A stretch of DNA of 64,000 nt from Chroococcidiopsidaceae cyanobacterium YX2bin18 (lineage in GTDB: Bacteria; Cyanobacteriota; Cyanobacteriia; Cyanobacteriales; Chroococcidiopsidaceae), in the NCBI GenBank assembly GCA_030446505.1, contig JAUJND010000003.1:1-64000 (forward strand), read 5' to 3'. The position numbers and the translations under genes are program-made. This document shows positions 43,631 through 53,615 of this stretch, in pieces. The notes beneath the pieces were generated by a model that saw only the letters and a list, made by a program, of their open reading frames with translations, searched no databases and was not told the DNA's origin. The stretch's first letter is position 1; each line of letters starts with the position of its first letter.

Positions 43631-44323
43631 TTAACAATATTCTGAGACATCTTCACCGCAATCATCCGCTAGGTAAGACAAGGCACGGAAGCGCAAACCC
43701 ACTAGCTGTTCGTAAAGGGGGTTGAGCTTACACAGTGGCGGAATGTGAACGAGCTTATGACCAAAAAGCTTGACATCTCGTTCAAAAGGACACTGAGGGG
43801 GAATCATTTTGCACAAGAACTGCGCCACTTTCGGGTCTTGAATTTCTAACTTATCGAGCCAGTCGCGGACGGGGTGCAGGACATCGATTTCAGTTTGCGT
43901 AGGAGGAGTTATGGGGGTAGTAGACTGCACACTGGCGTTACTGTCATAAAGAGTTTGACGTAGGGCTTTTAATACATCCTCCTGCTGTCCCAAGGTTTCG
44001 CAGAACTGGTGCAATAGCTGATCTTCAGAAACGGAATACGTGCCATCCGCGATCGCCACCATTACGGCTGTGCGTAAGAAATTTTCCGCAGCGGCTGTAT
44101 TTTTCCCTAAAACTGCCGCTAATTCCTGTGGTTTAATTGGTTCTAATAACCTTAAATTCAGGTCAGGAGAGGGTTCATCCTGTGTTAAAGCAGCAATTAC
44201 CTGTTGTTCTTGAGGAGCAAAGTTGCCGTCTGCCCAAGCAATAGCTAGCAGTCCCCGCAGCCAAGCTGTAACATGTTCGGGGCTATAGTTTGGTTTAATA
44301 AGGCATGTCATGAGATAGCTCAT
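43631..44323 (-). CDS. TerB-like domain fused to Mo-dependent nitrogenase C-terminal-type domain
   Basis: N-part LLAIAWADGNFAPQEQQVIAALT (TerB-like); C-part VRDWLDKLEIQDPKVAQFLCKMIPPQCPFERDVKLFGHKLVHIPPLCKLNPLYEQLVGLRFRALSYLADDCGED. Confidence 0.82.
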   Translation of the reverse strand: MSYLMTCLIKPNYSPEHVTAWLRGLLAIAWADGNFAPQEQQVIAALTQDEPSPDLNLRLLEPIKPQELAAVLGKNTAAAENFLRTAVMVAIADGTYSVSEDQLLHQFCETLGQQEDVLKALRQTLYDSNASVQSTTPITPPTQTEIDVLHPVRDWLDKLEIQDPKVAQFLCKMIPPQCPFERDVKLFGHKLVHIPPLCKLNPLYEQLVGLRFRALSYLADDCGEDVSEYC

Positions 44324-44479
44324 AGAAATAAGAAGAATAAATTTATTTTAGATTTTAGATTTAGCTGCATACCCCTTGCTTTGGTATGAAACACCATGCC
44401 ACACCAACTAAACATTCCCAAGCACAAGCTGTCAGATCACCGATGTAAACTAGAAAGCTATTAATGTAAGGATGCTTGT

Positions 44480-44848
44480 GTGACTCTACCAGAATTTGGA
44501 TTGTTTCTGATTGCAATTTTAATGAGCGTCGCTGGACAGTGGTTGCTCAAAGCAGGAGCATTGAAGCTGGGTCAAGTTAATACCAGCAATTTTAGTAGTC
44601 ATGTTTTAGGCATCCTCACTAATCCAGAACTGTTGATGGGTTTGACTTGCTATGGCTTGGGAGCGATCGTATATATTCTGGTATTAACACGGGTCAAACT
44701 TAGCGTTGCTGGTCCTGCTGCCGCTGTAGTTTACGTATTTACTGTTTTATTAGGCTACTTTGTGTTTCAAGAACCAATTCCTTTAAGCCGTGTAATCGGA
44801 TTGGGACTAATTACCTGCGGCGTTTTATTAGTGATTTGGAAAAGTTAA
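44480..44848 (+). CDS. EamA/SMR-like small transporter
   Basis: 122 aa, 4 TM; GQWLLKAGALKLGQVN...AGPAAAVVYVFTVLLGYFVFQEPIPLSRVIGLGLITCGVLLV. Confidence 0.8.
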   Translation: MTLPEFGLFLIAILMSVAGQWLLKAGALKLGQVNTSNFSSHVLGILTNPELLMGLTCYGLGAIVYILVLTRVKLSVAGPAAAVVYVFTVLLGYFVFQEPIPLSRVIGLGLITCGVLLVIWKS

Positions 44849-44866
44849 AGAAAGTGGGATAATACT

Positions 44867-45651
44867 TCAACTTTCGATTGATACCTTAAGCTTATGGATG
44901 GTAGAGCGGCAAAATGAATAAATTTTGCTAGGGGGCTGATAAACTCGATTAATTAATCTCAAGTTTTTTAACTCTCTTTTAAAAAAAGGATGTTGATTAA
45001 GTTGTTCTTCAAATATATTTTGCACATATTTATAAAGTTCGATATCTAATTCATTGTAGTTTTCTATTAGCTTCAAAGTATCTCTAGAAATATCTTTTTT
45101 AGCAGGTCTATTCTTGGTCGTATTTTGCTTAAAATACACAGGAATTTTCCAGTTAAGCTTTGCTTGCATTAAAATTAAAGTTGCATCAAATTTTTCAGTT
45201 AATCTGACAACTGCGAAATGTTCTTGAATATTCTTCTTTGCACTTTCTAGCATCTCTGCTGAGCCTTTGCCATAGTCAGTAATTGCTCCTAAAGTAGATA
45301 AGAGTCTAGCTTGACCATTATCTGTATGCAGACATATTCCACTGGAAACAAAATTTTTCAAGCTAATGTTTTGGGATGTTACTTGTTGATGGAGTTGGTT
45401 ACAGGACTTACTCAGTACGTAGTAATAATGAGAAATAACTCGCTCAACTGGATCGCGCATTAGTGTTATATAAGTAGATGGCTGGGGGAAAGATTCATGC
45501 AATCCAAAGTACAAGGGCTATCAATTGTAAAAATAGTAGATTTTTTATACTGCCGTTCTAAGATTGTATTCAAGGTGCATCCTGCGGTCTTGGGAATATG
45601 AAGAAAAATTACTGATGGTTCTAGGATGTTTCTGTTAAAATTCTTCATCAA
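44867..45651 (-). pseudogene. Sulfotransferase-family protein, frameshifted
   Basis: 45466..45651 (VIFLHIPKTAGCTLNTILERQY, P-loop-like) and 44867..45514 (LYFGLHESFPQPSTYITLMRDPVERVISHYYYV) join at ~45510 after a 1-nt correction. Confidence 0.85.
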
Positions 45652-45714
45652 ACGTTAATTCCTTTTAAATACATTGACACTTAGCAAGTGTACCTGGAAA
45701 CATATTTATCAGAA

Positions 45715-47096
45715 GAATGGGTTTAAAACCCCGTCATGCCTGCATAGCGGAGGACGGCTTTACACAGTGACGTGTTTAGTGTAAGTTAATTCTATGCTAA
45801 ATATGACGTGGGAATTCAAACTAGAACCAACTTCAGAGCAGGTCAAACTCATCGAGCGAATACTCGGCGTGTGTCGTAGCGTGTGGAATTTCGCTTTACG
45901 CGAAAGGAAAGACTGGTTGAATTCCCGCAAGTCGCCCGTCAATGCCTGTTCCATCGTGCAGGAATATATTCTTCCTGCTGACGAGCCATACCCTAGTTAC
46001 CACACTCAGGCTAAACGATTAACTCAGGCAAAAGAACAATTCCCAAAACTCAAAGACGTACACTCTCAAGTGCTACAACAAGTTTTGAGAACGCTGGATA
46101 GGTCTTTTGAGGACATGAGAGCGATGAAGTTAGGCTTTCCTCGCTTCAAAAACAAATACCGAATGCGGTCATTTGTATTTCCTCAATTGGGCAAGAATCC
46201 AATTAATGGTAACTTGCTTAAACTGCCCCAACTTGGACAGATACACCTGCGTTTGTCGCGTCCAATTCCAGAGGGTTTTGAGATTAAGCAGGCTAGGGTT
46301 GTGCGACGGGCATCTGGCTACTTCGTCATGTTGGTATTACAGTTAAATGTATCAGTACCAGATACACGGATATCCGGTCATCCGCGAGGATTGGATCTAG
46401 GTTTTGATAAATTCGTAGCTACTAGCGACTCGGAGCAAGTTAATAGATCCCGCTTTCTGTCAACTCTACAACGCGAGATGAAATTGCTGCAACGTAGGTT
46501 AAAACACAAGCAGAAGGGTTCTAACAATAGACACAAGCTCAATCGTAAAATAGCAAGAATTCATCAACGAATTACCGATACTAGAAAAGACTGGCACTTT
46601 GAACTATCCCACCATCTTTGTGATGGAACAGGAATGATGTTTGTTGAAGATATTGACTTTCGCACTTGGGCGAGAGGGATGTACAGCCGCCATAGTGCCG
46701 ACGCTGGCTTTGGTCAATTCGTTAATATCTTGCAATGGGTATGTTTTAAGCGGGGTGTATTTTTCTCAAAAGTAGACAAGAACTACACTAGTCAGCAATG
46801 TCCTGAGTGTGGGACGCATACAGGTAAGAAAGAATTGAGCGAACGAATTCATTCCTGTCCTGTATGCTTCTACACTGCTTCGCGACGTGGCAGCGGCACA
46901 AGTAATTAGAAATCGTGCGTGGAATTGGTTTCTGGTTCTGGGTCAGGGCATGACCTGGAAGTAAAAGAAATTGTCTGTGGACTGGATGCGGCGGGGACTG
47001 GCGGCAACGTTAGTCTAGCTAGCACGGGACGAAGCAGAAAGCTCAAGAAGTGATTTTGGGAATCCCCGCACCTTTCAGGTCGGGGAGGATGTCAAC
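45715..47096 (+). mobile_element. IS605/IS1341-type element carrying tnpB only
   Basis: Left-end hairpin-like GGGTTTAAAACCCC; right end AATCCCCGCACCTTTCAGGTCGGGGAGGATGTCAA, typical of IS605-family right ends; tnpB inside. Confidence 0.78.
45794..47053 (+). pseudogene. tnpB: TnpB (RuvC-like RNA-guided nuclease family), frameshifted near C terminus
   Basis: RuvC D: GLDLGFDKFVATSD; E: GMMFVEDIDFRTW; Zn ribbon CPECGTHTGKKELSERIHSCPVC. The final RDVAAAQVIRNR lies in a shifted frame, then GHDLEVKEIVCGLDAAGTGGNVSLASTGRSRKLKK*. Confidence 0.88.
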
Positions 47097-47145
47097 AGTT
47101 AAATGTATAGGTAGCACTTAATAGTAGTATTTCCTCAATAGCATT

Positions 47146-48235
47146 TTACAAATACTGAGATAAAACTTTACGGTAGCAATTGGTTTTTGTCCAGCTAAAA
47201 GTATTCGCTCTATTAATACCAAGCGTAATCATGTGCGATCGCAATTTTGAATTAGCTGCAATTGCCTGCATAGCGGCAGTGATTTCCTTTGTGTTGTAAG
47301 GGTTAACCAAAAGAGCAGCATCGCCAGCGACTTCGGGTAGGGATGAGAGGTTGGAGGTAATAACAGGTGTGCCGCAAGCCATTGCTTCTAAAACGGGGAT
47401 ACCAAAGCCTTCCCAGAGGTTGGGGAAGACAAGCGCGATCGCCCTATTAAGTAAGATTGGTAACTGACTATAGGGAACATAATCGAGAAATTTAACTGAA
47501 TCATTTATCCCTAGTTGCTCTATGTCAGCTTTAAGAGGTGGAGTATGACGTGGATCAGTTGAGCCTACTAGCCAAAGTTCGTAATCACGGCATGGTAGTG
47601 CAGCGAAGGCAGCAACTATGCGGTGTAAGTTTTTGTAAGGGTCATGCCGTCCGATGTAAATAAAGTAGTTGCTCTTAGGCAGGTCGAGAAAGCGGAAGTG
47701 GTTAGCGTCGTGTGCCAAAAGTATCGGGGTAATTTTACTAGCTGGGATATTAAAGAAGTCAACGATGTCTTTAGCAGTAGCAGTGGAGTTACAGAGGATA
47801 TGTTGTGCCTGTGCCAGAACTTGGGAATGTAGTAGCGCTGATAGGTAGTGAGGGGTGATGGTTTGGGAAAGCGGAGGGCGATCAGGTCATGGACAGTGAC
47901 AATGTAGCGGCAGTTAGAGAACAAAGGGGCTTCAGGGACAGGGGAAAATAATAGCGCGAATGCAATTGTTTGTAAATTCGTGGTAGTTGCAGTTGAGTCC
48001 ACACAAGGCGACGCAGATGCCCTTTCGTGCCGTAGTCAGGGTTTAAATTCGGGGTACTGGATAGCAGTTGGAGTTAGCAATGTGTGAAGTTAGTAAGGTA
48101 GGGTTAAGGCAATGCAGGTGAGGAAAGAGGTTAGTGGCGTAAGTTGTTATCCCTGTTGGTTTAGTGGTGAGGAACGACAGGTTAACTAAGACTGTGTTTG
48201 ACAAAATGGTAAAGGATCGCCTCAGATAAAGTAAT
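47146..48235 (-). pseudogene. GT4-type glycosyltransferase, broken into three frames
   Basis: NTVLVNLSFLTTKPTGITTYATNLFPHL (in frame with the upstream GT2 ORF), NCRYIVTVHDLIALRFPKPSPLTTYQRYY (47616..48002), NYFIYIGRHDPYKNLHRIVAAFAALP...[44 protein letters not shown] (47146..47718). Confidence 0.85.
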
Positions 48236-49068
48236 ACGCCATAAAGTTTACCAAATGCTACTTTTGGTCTTAATAAGATTAAAATAATTGCGTAGATAAT
48301 TAGCCGAACTAATCTTATTACTAAGAACAGCTTATTAGTATATCTTTCTAAGGTTAACAAGTAGCTGTAGGTACTATGCTTGATTTTCCTAAATATATTT
48401 TTATTAGTAATAGACGAGGGACTATGAATTACAGTTAGCTGTTTAGTAACTGCTACTAAATGACCTTGATTAGCATAACGTCTGCAAAAATCGAAGTCCT
48501 CATAATAAAGAAAATAAGCTGAATCAAATTGGGGGCATTCAGGAAATATCCGGAGATTAATTAGTAAACTACAGGCTGAAACCCAATCACAACAAATATA
48601 TTCTGCATCAGAATCAGTTAAATAGTCCTGATTTAAAATTGCCCCAGTTGCAGGAATAAATTTACCACCAGCAAACCAAACCTTATTGTTAGGAGTATAA
48701 ATAACTGTGCCGACAATTGAAAGTTCTGAGTTAGCTTTAAAAAATAAATCTACTTTATCTAAAACGGATTCTACAATATATGTATCTGGATTGATTAACC
48801 AAACAATTGCCTGATTATCTTGGCTATAAATCCAGCTTAAACCTAAATTACAAGCTCTACCAAAGCCTAGATTAGCTCCTGATTCAAGAATTAATACAAA
48901 TTCTGACTTAAGCAAATGAATAGACTTATCTTGAGGTGAATTATTAACAACAACTATTTTGTGAGGAATAGTCTTACTAGCTTGAATAGAACTGATTAAC
49001 TGAGTAACTAAACTTGTTGAATAATAATTAACTGTTAAAAAGTAAATCACGCCAGTTCGATTTGACAA
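48043..49068 (-). CDS. GT2 family glycosyltransferase; C-terminal ~55 aa run in frame into the adjacent GT4 gene
   Basis: VIYFLTVNYYSTSLVTQLISSIQ...ANLGFGRACNLGLSWIYSQDNQAIVWLINPDT...YYEDFDFCRRYANQG. Confidence 0.85.
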   Translation of the reverse strand: MSNRTGVIYFLTVNYYSTSLVTQLISSIQASKTIPHKIVVVNNSPQDKSIHLLKSEFVLILESGANLGFGRACNLGLSWIYSQDNQAIVWLINPDTYIVESVLDKVDLFFKANSELSIVGTVIYTPNNKVWFAGGKFIPATGAILNQDYLTDSDAEYICCDWVSACSLLINLRIFPECPQFDSAYFLYYEDFDFCRRYANQGHLVAVTKQLTVIHSPSSITNKNIFRKIKHSTYSYLLTLERYTNKLFLVIRLVRLIIYAIILILLRPKVAFGKLYGVLLYLRRSFTILSNTVLVNLSFLTTKPTGITTYATNLFPHLHCLNPTLLTSHIANSNCYPVPRI

Positions 49069-50123
49069 TCATCACCAATCAGGAAGCGTAAAGCTTTCGG
49101 GCGGCGGGGTGCAACAGTTATCTGGGCGCGTTGACCAATCACACTATCAATAATGCGTTGATGAATTCTAGCAATTTGAGCGCCTTGTAAAACTACACTG
49201 TGTTCCAGGTCTGTATCGATCATTATTACTTGGTTAGCAATGCTACTGTAAGGACCAATGAAGCAGTTTTCTATATAGCAATCGCTACCAATTATGACTG
49301 GACCACGAATTGTGCAGTTAATTATTTGGGATCTAGAACCGATTTCCACTCGCCCGATTACCTGACTTTGAGCATCTACTTCGCCAAGTATTGAAGTTGT
49401 CAGGCAAGTATCGAGAATCAGTCGGTTGGCTTCTAATAAATCATCTTTTTTCCCAGTGTCTAACCACCAGCCTTCCAGATTACAAGCTGATACTTGCTTT
49501 TGCTGGTTTATCAGGCATTGAATTGCGTCTGTGATTTCTAGTTCTCCCCTGGAAGAAGGTTGAATACAAGCGATCGCCTGATGAATAACGGGGGAAAAGA
49601 AATAAACACCTACTAGAGCCAGATTCGAGGCAGGGACTTGAGGTTTTTCGACTAACTCTAAAACGCGCCCGTGTTCATCTACTGTGGCAACACCAAAAGC
49701 GCTAGGGTTGGCAACCTGACGTAGCAAAATCAGGGCATCTGGATCTGTTTCCTTAAATTTTGTCAAAAAGTGGCTCAAGTCGCCTTGTTGAATTAAGTTA
49801 TCGCCCAAATACATAATGAAGGGTTCATTACCTAAGAAGGGTTGGGCAATTTGGACGGCGTGAGCGAGTCCAGCGGGTTTGTCTTGGAGAATGTATGTAA
49901 TATTTGCCCCAAAGTAATCGCCTGTTCCAGTTTTAGTTTGCACTTCTCCACCAGTTTCCGGGCTGATAATAATGCCGATATCGATAATCCCAGCAGCGAC
50001 TATTTCTTCAATGCCGTACCAGAGGATTGGTTTATTGGCGACTGGCACAAGTTGTTTAGCCCCAGTGTAGGTGATCGGTCGTAAGCGTGTGCCTTTACCG
50101 CCGGAGAGAATTAGTGCTTTCAT
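49047..50123 (-). CDS. rfbA: Glucose-1-phosphate thymidylyltransferase (long form)
   Basis: MKALILSGGKGTRLRPITYTGAKQLVPVANKPILWYGIEEI; C-terminal left-handed-helix-like repeats. Confidence 0.94.
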   Translation of the reverse strand: MKALILSGGKGTRLRPITYTGAKQLVPVANKPILWYGIEEIVAAGIIDIGIIISPETGGEVQTKTGTGDYFGANITYILQDKPAGLAHAVQIAQPFLGNEPFIMYLGDNLIQQGDLSHFLTKFKETDPDALILLRQVANPSAFGVATVDEHGRVLELVEKPQVPASNLALVGVYFFSPVIHQAIACIQPSSRGELEITDAIQCLINQQKQVSACNLEGWWLDTGKKDDLLEANRLILDTCLTTSILGEVDAQSQVIGRVEIGSRSQIINCTIRGPVIIGSDCYIENCFIGPYSSIANQVIMIDTDLEHSVVLQGAQIARIHQRIIDSVIGQRAQITVAPRRPKALRFLIGDDCQIELA

Positions 50124-51003
50124 AAGTATGGGAGTATTCTGCCAGCATTTTTCTCAGTCCCTGTCGCCAGTGCGGGGGATGAGTTTCTAAAACCTTGGAT
50201 ATTTTCGCACAGGAGAGGACAGAATAGGCAGGACGCTGGGCGGCAGTGGGATAGTCGGCAGTTGCGATCGGGGTAACGCGCTGCACTTTAAGAGAAAAGC
50301 CGAGGTGTTGGGCTTCTTCAAAGATGGCAACGGCGAAGTCGTACCAGCTAGCAACGCCGCTATTTGTATAATGGTATGTCCCAGGAATATCTGGACGTTT
50401 TAGATGGGGAAGCAACTCGGCTACTGCATTTGCCAGGTCACCTGTCCAAGTGGGGCTACCAATTTGGTCGGTGACAACGCGGATTTCTTCACGCTCAGAA
50501 CCCAACTTGAGCATTGTTTTGACAAAGTTATTGCCATAAGTACCGTATACCCAACTAGTACGGAAGATAAGGTGGTTATCGCCGTTGTACCGAATTGCTA
50601 ATTCACCGCCGAGTTTGGATTCACCGTAGACGCTGAGAGGGTTTGTTTTGTCAGTTTCCTGGTAAGGGTGGCTTTGGCAGCCATCAAAGACGTAATCGGT
50701 AGAAAAGTGAATCAGGAAAGCTCCTAATTTTTCAGTTTCTTGAGCCAGAATTCCAGGAGCGATCGCATTAACAGCTTTTGCCGCTTGGGGTTCGCTCTCA
50801 GCTTTGTCTACAGCAGTGTAGGCAGCGGCATTAATCACCACTTGCGGTTGAACTTCTCTGATTAATTGGCGTAGATTATCCGGCTGGATCAGGTCTATAG
50901 TAGGGCGGGCGACAGCAATGACATTCGGGTATGGTGTGAGCGACTGTTGCAATTGTTGACCTAGCTGCCCTGTGCTACCGATAAGTAAAATTAATTGACT
51001 CAT
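50095..51003 (-). CDS. rfbD: dTDP-4-dehydrorhamnose reductase
   Basis: ILLIGSTGQLGQQLQQSL; FSTDYVFDGCQSHPYQETDKTNPLSVYGESKLGGE. Confidence 0.95.
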   Translation of the reverse strand: MSQLILLIGSTGQLGQQLQQSLTPYPNVIAVARPTIDLIQPDNLRQLIREVQPQVVINAAAYTAVDKAESEPQAAKAVNAIAPGILAQETEKLGAFLIHFSTDYVFDGCQSHPYQETDKTNPLSVYGESKLGGELAIRYNGDNHLIFRTSWVYGTYGNNFVKTMLKLGSEREEIRVVTDQIGSPTWTGDLANAVAELLPHLKRPDIPGTYHYTNSGVASWYDFAVAIFEEAQHLGFSLKVQRVTPIATADYPTAAQRPAYSVLSCAKISKVLETHPPHWRQGLRKMLAEYSHTYESTNSLRR

Positions 51004-51019
51004 AAAAACCTCACGGGAG

Positions 51020-52255
51020 CTTGGGAACCTAGCGTCTTTAGACCTGGGAGGAAAAGCGGCACGGGATACTTCAGTATCCCGTGAATATTCTTGCTTGGAT
51101 GAGTTATAATAAGCCTATGATTCAATCCATATCTGTAAAAAGTAAACTTATAGTCCCTCCTAACATCCGTCCACAAATTGACGAGACGTTGGAAGGGTTT
51201 GCGGATGCTTGTAACCAGATATTGGAAATAGCTAAAAAGGAGAAGTGCTACAACACAACTAAACTGCACCATCTGGTTTACAAGCCAGTACGCGCTGCAA
51301 CAGGACTTAAAGCCAACCATGTCTGCCAAGCTATTCGACGGGTAGTTGGTAATTCCAAAGCGAGTAAACAAGTCCACGTTTTTAGACCCACTTCTATAAG
51401 CTTGGACGTTCGTACATTTAAGTATGTGGAGGATGGGCAAACTGTAGGGATCACTCTGAAGTCTGGACGGGTTAACTTCAAGCTGTCTATTGGCGGGTAT
51501 CAGATTGCCTTGCTTAGAGGACAAAATTTGACTTCGGCAACACTGAATAAAACTCGTCAGGGCGACTACTACATTAACTTTGTAGTTGAAATTGACACGC
51601 CTCCAACAGGCAAGACTCCGAAAGTTATTGGAGTCGATTTGGGTAGACGTGACATTGCCACTACAAGCTCTGGTAAGGCTTGGAATGGCGGTAAATTGCA
51701 AGCCACTTGCCCAAATTTAACAGTTAATCGTCGCTTCAAAGCAAACGCACTAGAGGCTCTAGACGAGTTCTCAAGAGGCTTTCTGGCAGAGAGCAACGAT
51801 TTCAGAAAAATATCAATCACACCATTAGCCGTCAGTTGGTTAACGAAGCTCGGGCATCTGGGTCTGCAATTGCATTTGAAGACTTGACTGGAATTAGGGA
51901 CAGAGCAAAAGTGAAAGGGACTAATCAACGTCGCCAACACCATAGTTGGGCTTTCTATCAACTCAGGCTTTTCACAGATTACAAAGCAACTATTGCTGGA
52001 GTCCCAATTGTTCTTGTTAACCCGCTACACATCGAAGACTTGCCATTCCTGTATGCATATCGGCAATAGACTTGCTAAGTCTTTCAAGTGCGTGAACGTC
52101 AGATGTGGGTGGGCTGGAGATGCTGACCATAATGCGGCTAATGTAATCTCGCTTCTTGGGGGTTCCGTAATCAATCCCGAACGACCATTCTTGAGTTGCT
52201 ATGCGCGCAATTTAGGTCTGGGGCAAAGCCCGTCTCTTTAGAGCGGGAATGAAAG
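51020..52255 (+). mobile_element. IS605/IS1341-type element with degenerate tnpB, inserted between rfbC and rfbD
   Basis: Perfect 10-bp hairpin CACGGGATAC-TTCA-GTATCCCGTG (51060-51083); right end GCCCGTCTCTTTAGAGCGGGAATGAAAGC; tnpB pieces between. Confidence 0.7.
51117..52240 (+). pseudogene. tnpB: TnpB, multiple frameshifts
   Basis: MIQSISVKSKLIVPPNIRPQIDETLEGFADACNQIL...VIGVDLGRRDIATTSSGK (D); SAIAFEDLTGIRDRAKVKGTNQRRQHHSWAFYQL (E, other frame); YTSKTCHSCMHIGNRLAKSFKCVNVRCGWAGDADHNAANVI (Zn ribbon and D, third frame). Confidence 0.85.
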
Positions 52256-52270
52256 CTTACTGCTGTTGAT

Positions 52271-52853
52271 TCACTTAATCCTCTTTAACTTTAGCAAGGC
52301 TTGTAATTGAGGAATACTATCAGGTGAAGACTTCGAAAACGTTTTCAGGAGTTGACCAGCTTTATCTTTACCAGAAAGTACGGGTGGGGTGGTGAGGCCA
52401 ATTAATAGCTATATCGGGATCATTCAAAGCAGACAGCGTTCGTGTTGAGGAGCGTAGTAATCTGTAGTTTGTAAAGAACTTCAGCTGCTGCTGAAATTAC
52501 TAGAAAACCGTGAGCAAATCAGGGGGAAGTTGACGTTTGTTTTCCGCACTGAGGATGCAGCTTACCCGGCAAAGGTTGGGGAACTTTTTTGCGGATATCT
52601 ACGGCGACATCAAAAATAGTGCCTGCGATCGCGCGTACCAATTTCCCTTGAGGCTGCTGAATTTGGTAGTGTAGCCCCCGCAAAACGTTCTGGGCGGAAG
52701 GAATGGTTATCTTGCACAAAGTTAACAGCCAGCCCAGTTTTTTCTATAAATGCTTTTTCGTTATAACTTTCATAGAAAAAGCCGCGATTGTCTCCGAAAA
52801 CACGGGGCTCCGATGATTAAAACATCAGCGACTTCAGTTGGCAAAATGTTCAT
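52271..52853 (-). pseudogene. rfbC: dTDP-4-dehydrorhamnose 3,5-epimerase remnant
   Basis: Pieces across frames: MNILPTEVADVLII...NRGFFYESYNEKAFIEKTGLAVNFVQDNHSF; NVLRGLHYQIQQPQGKLVRAIAGTIFDVAVDIRK; TTDYYAP.HER; IPQLQALLKLKRIK. Confidence 0.82.
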
Positions 52854-52909
52854 TTCTCATTACACTTTTCATTAGTAACCTGATAGCAACATCTACTGTA
52901 TCTCAATTC

Positions 52910-53574
52910 ATGAACCAAGAAGAATATCTTAAAAAGCTTTACGAGAATCGTTTTGATTACAAACAAAGAAAAGCTAAACTAGCTCTTTGGAAAGTTCTTA
53001 TTCAGTCTTTTTTACAAAACATATTGCAGGTAAACTCGGTTGTTTTGGATATCGGTGGTGGTTACTGCGAGTTCATTAATCAAGTTAAAACTAGTCAAAA
53101 TATCTTATAGACCTCAATCCTGACGCTAAAAATTTTGCAAATCCAGATATAAATGTACTTAATATTGATATATTAAACTTAAATGATCGTGATTTAACTT
53201 TTCCGCAATTTGATCGAATATTTATTTCAAACTTCTTTGAGCATTTGCGTAATAAGAAGAATTAATCCAAGTTTTATTATTTTTTGTTTTTAATTATCTT
53301 AAACCTGGAGGATCACTCCTAGTAATTCAACCAAATTTTAAGTATTCATCGAAGGAATACTACGATTTTATTGATCATGAGTTGCCAATTACCCTTATCT
53401 CTCTTCCAGAGATGTGGAAACAGTTGGGTTCAAAATTAATGTACCCAAGTTTTTACCGTTTACTACAAAGGTGAGACCAGCTTCGCCCTGAGCTTTTAAA
53501 GCTTTATCTTAGATTACCTTTTTTATGGTATTTCTTGGGTGGTCAAATGTTTGTTAAGGCGGCTAAACCACTCT
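52910..53574 (+). pseudogene. SAM-dependent methyltransferase remnant
   Basis: MNQEEYLKKLYENRFDYKQRKAKLALWKVLIQSFLQNILQVNSVVLDIGGGYCEFINQVK, then shifted frames DLNPDAKNFANPDINVLNIDILNLNDRDLTFPQFDRIFISNFFEHL and NYLKPGGSLLVIQPNFKY. Confidence 0.75.
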
Positions 53575-53615
53575 AGCTGCTTGAGCATTGTAAATATCCT
53601 CAACAATAATACTCC

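Noticed and set aside
51000-51961. ORFs 51000..51701 (-) and 51569..51961 (-)
   Set aside because: Antisense to tnpB; no family resemblance.
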